From NCBI GenBank assembly GCA_028583415.1, contig CM053267.1, positions 12,164,068 through 12,228,067 on the forward strand: 64,000 nucleotides of DNA. Direction: 5' to 3'. How positions within the stretch are numbered: the first letter of the stretch is position 1; every line of letters starts with the position of its first letter. Both the position numbers and the translations under genes were made by a program. The notes beneath the pieces are model-generated. The model was given only the letters and a program-made list of their open reading frames with translations. It did not search any database and was not told the origin of the DNA. Shown here piece by piece: positions 57,440-64,000 of the stretch. The stretch is from Protea cynaroides (lineage: Eukaryota > Streptophyta > Magnoliopsida > Proteales > Proteaceae).

Positions 57440-57508
57440 CTGTGATCCGTTTTTACTTAGTCTACATACTCAATCAGTGTAATTATAATCTTAAAGTTTC
57501 GGTCATAC
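57440..57508 (-). other. gag-pol junction intron candidate, 69 nt (TE7)
   Basis: Minus strand: CACAG/GTATGACC at the donor, GGATCACAG/GTATCG at the acceptor, and GTAGACTAAGT as a possible branch site. The interior has diverged strongly from TE4 and TE6 (little alignment between the ends), while both junctions are identical. Confidence 0.6.
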
Positions 57509-58748
57509 CTGTGACCACATCGGGCGATGCGGCTGCATCCTCTGATGTAACAGCATATACCCGTCCTTGATGTAACAACTTTTTGGGTTTTGGGCACTCT
57601 CTTGCCATATGCCCTGGTTGGTTGCAGTTATAGCACTTCGGGGCTTCAGAATTTGGCTTCGGCTGAGGTTGAGCTGCGGGGATAGTCTTGGTTGCAGCAT
57701 TAAAATTCTGAGGACGGAAAGGCTTATACGTCCTGTTGTTGCCTCCGTTATAGGAGTTTCCGGCTGGTCTCTTAATTCCTCTGCTCTGGGAGAAATAGCT
57801 CTCCTTCTAGCTCGATTCAATCACTCGAGCGATCTGAACAGCTTCATTATATATGTTCTTCTCTAATCCCAGAACATGTTCTCTTATACTTCCTCTTAGT
57901 CCCGCGACGAATCTACGGGTTTTTGTATCTTCTTCTTGCATGCTAGCCGGTGCAAAGAAAAATAGTTCTTTGTAACGTTGTTGATATGAGTCTACGGAAA
58001 TCTGCTCTTGGTACAGACTCAGAAATTCCTTTTCCATTGAATCTCTGAAGCTTCTTGGGAAATACTTCTCGAAGAATGCTTCTTTATATATAGCCCATGT
58101 CAGTAGGGCGTGCTTGGTCGATAAGTATGTCTTTGTAGATTTCCACCAATGGTGTGTGTCGCCTTTGAGCATGAAGGTGGTGCATAGTACTTTCTCTTCC
58201 TCGGTGATAGTCATCATGAGGAAGTTCCTTTCCATCTCGTCTATCCAGTGTGCTGGCCATAGTGGATCAGACGGTTTACCGTTGAATTCTCTCGGTTTCA
58301 TTTTCAAAAATCTCTCTACTAGCCGGGAGTGATCCAGTTGATTTTGATATGCCCCAAACATAGGGGGTGGATACTGATAGTTCCCTTGGGCTGCTTCTGG
58401 GGCTTGCACAGGAACTGGTGCAGCCGGTTGTTAAGGTGTCTGAGGGGCTGGGTGGTTACCCACTGGTGCCGTACTAGCTTGCCCAGTGTGCATGGATGCA
58501 GCCTGAGTGGCTTGGAACATAACTCCCATCGCAACCTGCATTTGAGCTTGTGCATGTTGCATTTGTTGTAGCTGTTGAGCCAGATTCATCACCACTGTTG
58601 TTAGCTCAGGTGGTGGTGGTGGCAAATTCGTAGGGTTTGCCGGCTCGGGATTACCCTGAGCATAATTGTTCTCTTGACTAGTCTCATCCACGGGTGGTGG
58701 TGGTGGGACTGTATTTCGGGTCTGTCGGGTAACTCTACGTCCAGACAT
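57509..58748 (-). pseudogene. gag: TE7 gag, two nonsense codons
   Basis: ATG 58748 (MSGRRVTRQTRNTVPPPPPVDE). Pro-rich then Gln/Met-rich helix-like part (LAQQLQQMQHAQAQMQ), a TAA at about 58431 where a Gln codon is expected, then the complete capsid core: LVERFLKMKPREFNGKPSDP (about 58320), FMLKGDTHHWWKSTKTY (about 58175), LRGSIREHVLGLEK (about 57895). A TAG at about 57807 follows IESS. The same frame continues through RGIKRPAGNSY to the CCHC knuckle CYNCNQPGHMAREC (about 57600-57640) and ends DVVTG at the intron candidate. This is the least damaged gag in the window and a good reference for the family. Confidence 0.9.
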
Positions 58749-59179
58749 ATTTTCTTTCTAAGATGGGTGGTGCCTGAAAATCATCAAAATCAGTGAGAAA
58801 TCATTTATACTTCATGTAGGCACGCTAACCGATATAAAATTTGAATCCTCAATTCATTCTGAAAAAATACTGTCTTTTCTATGTAGGGTCGATAGTGAGG
58901 GTCGATGGTATGTCCGACCCTTGGTATCCGACCCTTGAATTTCTGTCAGATTCCCGAGAGTCGAGGGTCGATTGGAGGGTCGATCCGAGGGTCGATGGTG
59001 TCAGTCGAATTGTCCGACCCTCGGACTAAAAATCAGATTTTTAAGATCCGATTCTGGGTCATTTCTCACTATTCCCCCCTCCGTTTCGACTCGTCTCTAC
59101 TCTCCGAGTTGCTACAGTGCTACTTCGCTATTGTGGATCGTTCCTAGTCCGAATTTCGACATCCACATCACCCCTACAG
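58749..59179. promoter_or_regulatory. Divergent intergenic region of TE7 with GGGTCGA cluster
   Basis: Between the gag ATG (leftward) and the predicted first exon of the antisense gene (rightward). GAGGGTCGAT, GTCCGACCCT and similar words in both orientations fill 58884-59022. On the minus strand TTTTCAG/GCA ends at 58774, 26 bases before the gag ATG, as in TE6. I see no clear TATA box on the rightward side. Confidence 0.5.
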
Positions 59180-59620
59180 GTATACTTTCCCAACTTTACC
59201 TGTTTTTAGGTTTTTATTTCTAGGTTTTTGCTCCCTTAACTTGTATTTTTCAATTTAAACTTTTTCCAACCGTAAAAATTCGATTTTTATTGGGGGCTTT
59301 TGTTATTGGGGTCTTGAGGAACGAAAGCCCTCAAAAAATTTTCAGTTTCATCGGTTGGTTATCGAGAAACTTAAATTTTTCTCTTTTTGCCCTAATTTGT
59401 CCACATTTTTTGTTTTTCTTGAATTTCTCCAAATTAGACCTTATCCGTTAAAATTTTCTACTGCCTGTAGATTGTAGGATATGTTTTAACTTACGTAAGT
59501 TCTTACGCCCACTTGTATGGTGAAAAATGGGACTTTATTGTTACTTACGTAGTTATTAAATCCAATTTCGGATTTTATCCTACTAACTCCTGGTTTATTT
59601 TCTCTTTCTTATTTTTGCAG
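59180..59620 (+). other. Predicted 5'UTR intron of TE7 antisense gene (441 nt)
   Basis: Donor CCCTACAG/GTATAC and acceptor TTATTTTTGCAG/GTACT; the ATG follows five bases later at 59626. Matches the 442-nt introns of TE4 and TE6 in position and length. Confidence 0.65.
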
Positions 59621-59625
59621 GTACT

Positions 59626-60980
59626 ATGGCCCGTACTAAAGTGCCAAGATTGCGTGATCCTCTCCGTTTCCGTTCAAATGAGGCCGAGGCACAGTGTGCC
59701 TACTATACAGGCAAGAAAGTGGAAGGGGGTCATACGGTGAACCTGGCTGATCTAGCCTTGTTCAACATCGAGAGAGCTTTTAGCGACATGGGGTGGCTCC
59801 CTGTCATCACATACGACGCGTGCACATGTCCAGACTTGGTGCGCCAGTTCTATTGTAATCTCCAGGTGGTGGGGGATTACAATGATGTCGAGCGGGGTCA
59901 GGAGTTGCGCATCACTAGCTACGTCAAGGGGGTGCACATTTCTTTTGACTATCGGCAGCTGGCCGATCTGTTGGGCATTCCCTTCGATGGCCCTATGGTG
60001 TACTGTGCGTCGGGAGAGCCACAGTTTGTTGAGATGGAGATGAGAGCAGAGATCGACAATCAGTTGCTCCATCCCGATAGATGGCAGATGAGAGCTTGCT
60101 ACTTGCGTCCATCTCCACGAGTCTTCTGCAAGATTATCCAAAGATAATCTGATTCCACAGAGTGGGCACTATGAGAGGGTGTCTCGGTTGACCCAGTTCT
60201 TGATCTACAACATATGCACTCGACGGCCCGGTCCGCCTTCCTTACATCATCATGCGGGCGATGATCGGTGCCACATTGTCCGGTCATAGGGGTAATCTAC
60301 CCTATGGACGCATGATTACAGATTACTACGACCCGCTTGGGGGGTGGATCTAGTTGATGAGAAGATCCAGGAGAAGACCTTCTCGTCGCCTCTAGATTGG
60401 GAGGCTATCCGCAAGATGGGGCTGCGAGATGCGGAGGTTAGCGATGAGGAGAGGAATGCGATGGTGCGCCCTCACACTCGGGTCGAGGTGGACCGATCTT
60501 GCGGCTGCTGCTAGGGCTCGGGGAGATCCGGTCGACGATGATGATTGTATGTATATGGATGTCGACGCGATACCCCCCGCCATCACCCGCACAAGAGGAT
60601 GGAGTTGGTACCTGGCTGCGGCGGCCTCGTTCCGAGGCCAGTCCTTCTCATGATGCTGGTCCTTCACGCCCACCTTCCGATATGATGGAGGTGCTGCGCG
60701 AGATCGGAGAGACTCGGCGCAGATCGAACCCGAGGATGGAGGATTTTCTAGATGCTCGGTGCATGAGAGTGGATGAGCTGTTGGCTGCTCAAAGACACCT
60801 CCGACGTGCGGATAGGTGAGCTCATGGAGATCCGGCGTGCGGCCGACGAGAGAGTAGCCGATCTCATGGCTAGTCTACTGACGACCCGGACTCGGATAGC
60901 CCGGTTGACTAGAGTCTATGCCGAGGACTACGACGAGAGATCGTGAGGCACCGCCTCCTCCTTCGCCTCCAGCTTCCTGA
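59626..60980 (+). pseudogene. TE7 antisense gene (PF20167-like), several frameshifts
   Basis: ATG 59626 (MARTKVPRLRDPLRF...). The first 173 codons are intact: ERAFSDMGWLPVITYDACTC, LVRQFYCNLQVVGDYNDVERGQELRI (in pieces), SYVKGVHISF, LADLLGIPFDGP, VFCKIIQR. A one-base shift near 60142 then loses the frame. IPQSGHYERVSRLTQFLIYN, GNLPYGRMIT, MGLRDAEVSDEERNAMVRP, CMYMDVDAIPP and a final RVYAEDYDER/PPPSPPAS-like end are recognisable in alternating frames to TGA at 60978. Sense relative to the plus strand, antisense to this element's own gag-pol. Confidence 0.8.
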
Positions 60981-61241
60981 TTGTACTTTACTTTCCTTGT
61001 ACTACAGAGTAACTGTCCGGGTTGTGGACGGTACTCTGCTTTAGTGATGTATATACATTTTGTTTCCCTCACTCCTTGTATGTATCTGGTTTTCCCTTTA
61101 ATAGATGCATTATTCTCTTTTTAATTTGGTTTCAATCATCACTTGTGCTTACAGTGTGTTTGTATTAAAGCTTTTAATTTATCCTATCTCAGTTCACAAT
61201 GGTCTGGAATGTGTGTAAGTTCGGCGGGCAAGGCCTGAGAC
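60981..61241. other. TE7 3' flank of antisense gene and leader
   Basis: Non-coding. Contains tgtccgggttgtggacggta and ctctgctttagtgatgtata, whose inverted counterparts lie at 22955-22980 and 47905-47930, so it is a conserved 3'UTR/leader block. Confidence 0.55.
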
Positions 61242-61253
61242 GCTCAGATACCA
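61242..61253 (-). other. TE7 primer binding site (tRNA-iMet type)
   Basis: Minus-strand TGGTATCTGAGC, three bases inside the LTR end; one mismatch to the initiator-Met complement. Confidence 0.85.
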
Positions 61254-61544
61254 AGTTGTCACACCCCAATTCCATACTGTTCAGAATGGTGTGATGAACC
61301 GCTAAATAAACAACGGCTCAACCAGGATCTCTAATAGGCTATCCTCGCGTTATCCAAACTTTACACGCATCCACAATCATAATCAGAGTAATACACAATA
61401 GCGGAAAATTTGTAAATAATATGAACTGAGAACTAGAATGATACCCATAATAATATCAAATTATTCTGTGTTTAACTAAGACATAAATATGTAAATACCA
61501 AATACATGTCTTAAAAATCCAAATAAGAAAACTACAAAAAATAT

Positions 61545-61688
61545 CTAATCGAATACACACGAGTTGCACTCGCAAGAGGAGTCGTGTGTATCCTCTTCAG
61601 CTCCAACTTCGATAGCTGCTACAGTTCCATACGCTGACGCGTTCATATAATCTTCAACAGTATATCCTGCATCATCAACTAAAAATAT
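61545..61688 (-). CDS. LTR-encoded conserved small frame, TE7 5' LTR copy
   Basis: 144 nt; same frame and ends as 51937-52080, tail HDSSCECNSCVFD. It is in the R-U5 part of the LTR downstream of the TATA-like box, so it would be carried at the 5' end of the genomic transcript. Confidence 0.6.
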   Translation of the reverse strand: MFLVDDAGYTVEDYMNASAYGTVAAIEVGAEEDTHDSSCECNSCVFD

Positions 61689-62985
61689 TCGACGTCGAGG
61701 GGTGAGCACACAACACGGCTCAGTGAGTAGCCAAAACAATGCAACATTACATATGCATGCAAAAAGTCAATTCATATCTTTGGTCTTGGTTTATAGTTTG
61801 CAATGTGCAATAGAAAGGTTGGGTGATCAAAGGTTAACGTTTATTGATACCGCCTCTATACACAGGGTGTGGAAGCCCACCCGAAGGTTAACGTTTATCG
61901 TCGTCCCCATCCACCCTACCATAACATTACACAACAAAGGTTAACGTTTATTGTTATATAATGTTGTACCAACACGTAAGCCCCTGTTAGCGAGGGCTTG
62001 CAAACTGGGCTCGCTGCTAACCAATCCTAATGCCAAACAGTGTATCCAAGGCCTCACCCCAGCATCCCTCAATCACTCCTCCCCTGATACTCTCTCGCAT
62101 CAAGCACACCAACCACACACATACAAGCACATGCCTATTCCTATCATCATCATCATCATCATGTTATAAACAATAAAGTAAATATGCATGAACAAGTAAT
62201 AGAAATATTGGATGGCATGCTGCATGCACATTACAATCATATTCGCATAGAATCAAACATGGCATAGGACAAGAAAAGAAAAACAGTTTATTATTAACCA
62301 ATTTAGTTTGGGGTTAAGGTTCCTCACCTTAGCTTGCTAATAGATATTTTCCAAGCTTTCGATTCACTGTTATAACGGTACTATATTGCTAGCAAACCTA
62401 ACAAAGTTGATAGAATTTAATTAGAATTAATTCAGAATTTAAAAACCATTCTGTCAACTGAGGGTCGATGCTAGGGTCGATGGGTCTATCGACCCTCCCT
62501 CCATTCTGAACTTCCCGAATGCTGAGGGTCGATGGTCTGAAACACCTAGGGTCGGATGGTCTATCGACCCTCGGTGCGACCCTCGGTGCACTCTGGTCCA
62601 ATTTCCACTTTTTAATCCATTCTTCGTGTTTGGGGTCCTATGGCTTGCTTCCTACATTCACCCAACACTCATTCCATGGTCTAGAACCATGTATAAACCA
62701 TCTAAATAGTTTTCGTGCATCCTCCTATGGTTTTCCATGAAAACCTAACCATGGATGGATGGTTTGGGTTTCTCCGAAATCCTACACTCAACCATATCTA
62801 ACCTAAGGTCTGTAGAAACTCATGGAATTAGTATCCATACCTGAGAAGATTACTTTCCTTTGCAAATTCCTTCTCCTTTTTGCTAAGCCTTCTTCCTAGC
62901 CTCCTTTCTTCCTCTTTTCCTTCTTCTCTCTTTCTCTCAATTCAATTAGGGTTGTGAAAGGAGTGAATGTGGCTTAGGGACGTCC

Positions 62986-62993
62986 TTTAAATA
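62986..62993 (-). promoter_or_regulatory. TATA-like box of TE7 5' LTR
   Basis: Minus-strand TATTTAAA followed by GGACGTCCC, at the same LTR position as TATAAATAG in TE4 and TE6. Confidence 0.65.
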
Positions 62994-63357
62994 GACTAGG
63001 AATGTCCTATAATAATCCCATTGAGATTTGGAAAGAATCCCAACCAAAAATTAGGAAATTTCCTAATTTCAGTTTTCGTCAGAAACTGAGGGTTGATGGG
63101 AGGGTCGATGATCCTGTCGACCCTAGGGTCTTAAGCTGTCCAACCCTCCCTTAAAAACTGAGGGTCTGACTTTCTGTTTTGGGAGGTCCGACCCTGCTTA
63201 GCTGGGTGTGCGATCCTCCCCTAAAATTAAATGTTTTGGGTCGATTTTATACCTGGGATCTCGATCTCCTTCATGCACTTGGTCCATTTGACTCGACCAT
63301 GATGGGTAAACCTGGTTCAAGGTGGTAAGACCGGGTTAGATTGACACGGGTCTTACA

Positions 63358-63362
63358 GACCA
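63358..63362. other. Target-site duplication of TE7, right copy (GACCA)
   Basis: GACCA after the TE7 terminus; TE6 protease sequence continues with TGTCCAGTTC. Confidence 0.9.
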
Positions 63363-64000
63363 TGTCCAGTTCTTATTGACGAAAAGACTTTGGATGCAAC
63401 ATTGATTCAACTTGAGATGGCAAACTTTGACATCATCTTGGGAATGGACTGGTTAGCTCGGCATTCTGCAAACCTATTATGTGCCAAAAAGAAGCTGACA
63501 TTTAAAGACAAGGAAGGAGCAGAGTTCAGTTTTGTGGGAACCAAACTTCCCCGTAAACGAAAGCTCATACTCTCTGCATTAAAGGCTAGGAAGTGCCTTG
63601 AGAAAGGAGCAGTTGGGTATCTAGTATCTATGGTCGATCTTACTAAAGAAGCACCCTGAATTGAGGATATTGATGTTGTGCGTGACTATCCAGATGTATT
63701 TCCTGAAGAACTACTAGGACTACCACCCGACCGAGCTACAGAGTTTGTTATAGATCTGATACCCGGAGCCGCACCAGTATCTAAAGCACCTTATCGAATG
63801 GCTCCTACAGAACTGAAGGAATTAAAAGTACAACAACAAGAAATGCTGGACAAGGGTTACATCTGACCTAGCATATTACCATGGGGAGCGCCAGTATTAT
63901 TCGTAAAGAAGAAGGACGATAGTGTTCGATTGTGTATAGACTATAGACTACTGAGAACTGAATAAACTGAAAATCAAGATTCGAAACCCATTGCCTCGGA
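63363..64000 (+). pseudogene. pol: TE6 pol, second part (protease-RT start), runs off the window
   Basis: Continues TE6 pol after TE7: PVLIDEKTLDATLIQLEMA, IILGMDWLARHSANLLC (about 63435), YLVSMVDLTKEAP, a TGA at about 63657, DVFPEELLGLPPDRATEFVIDLIPG (about 63695), a TGA near 63864 (Arg codon in relatives), and KKKDDSVRLCIDY (about 63907). A short duplication of gactatagacta near 63940 then disrupts the frame. The rest of pol and the 3' LTR lie to the right. Confidence 0.85.

Larger units (their letters stand above)
51649..63357 (-). mobile_element. TE7: complete chromovirus-like LTR retrotransposon, youngest of the nest
   Basis: About 11.7 kb on the minus strand: 5' LTR 61257-63357, iMet primer site, antisense gene (plus strand), gag, 69-nt intron candidate, pol, polypurine tract, 3' LTR 51649-53953, with duplication GACCA. 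The LTRs differ at only a few bases per hundred, apart from a roughly 200-bp indel, so insertion was recent relative to TE3/TE4. Even so, gag, pol and the antisense gene carry stops and single-base frameshifts. Confidence 0.95.
61257..63357 (-). repeat. TE7 5' LTR
   Basis: 2,101 bp, shorter than its partner because the roughly 200-bp segment present at 52450-52665 is missing around 62060-62080. Contains three copies of the GGTTAACGTTTA word, the small frame (61545-61688), GGGTCGA clusters and a TATTTAAA box. Confidence 0.95.

Overview
The window looks like nuclear DNA of a flowering plant with a repeat-rich genome. I found no host gene, rRNA, tRNA or organellar sequence. Essentially every base can be assigned to seven LTR retrotransposons stacked inside one another. 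I call them TE1 to TE7 in order of first appearance. The species cannot be read from the sequence.

Layout: TE1 (+, window start to 4166, very decayed) is interrupted by TE2 (-), whose left LTR starts at 4167. TE2's LTR is split by TE3 (-, 4819-36064, 5-bp target duplication CCAAT). TE3's right LTR is split by TE4 (+, 20407-32377, duplication TATGC). TE2 resumes at 36070, completes its LTR at 37684 and runs into its pol, which is cut at 39676 by TE5 (-). TE5 is cut at 45343 by TE6 (+). TE6 is cut at 51649 by TE7 (-, 51649-63357, duplication GACCA). TE6 resumes at 63363 and leaves the window. Complete elements are TE3, TE4 and TE7; the far ends of TE1, TE2, TE5 and TE6 lie outside. By eye, LTR pairs differ by roughly 6-7% in TE3 and TE4 but only a few bases per hundred or fewer in TE7, which fits the nesting order.

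TE1, TE2, TE4, TE5, TE6 and TE7 are related Ty3/gypsy elements. Their pol order is PR-RT-RNaseH-IN with a chromodomain-like tail, the primer site resembles initiator tRNA-Met, and the LTRs are about 2.3 kb, beginning TGTAAGACC and ending GGTGTGACA. I place them as chromoviruses, probably near Tekay/Del. All copies seen here carry stops or frameshifts. TE3 is different: 5.2-kb LTRs, a primer site matching the 3' end of tRNA-Arg(ACG) and about 8.8 kb of tandem-repeat-rich DNA with no coding sequence. It looks like a large non-autonomous derivative (LARD-like) of the Tat/Ogre group.

The most interesting material is extra genetic content in the chromovirus family. (1) A roughly 430-450-codon gene lies antisense between the primer site and gag in TE1, TE4, TE6 and TE7. 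It resembles the 'putative plant transposon protein' family and appears to have a 5'UTR intron of 441-442 nt. (2) A 144-nt open frame inside the LTR ends in HDSSCECNSCVF; between TE4 and TE7 nine of those 12 codons differ, all silently. (3) A 69-70-nt GT-AG segment separates gag from protease in three elements. (4) Clusters of GGGTCGA/TCGACCC words sit both in the LTRs and in the divergent gag/antisense-gene intergenic region. Together these suggest a retrotransposon lineage with a spliced, bidirectional expression programme.
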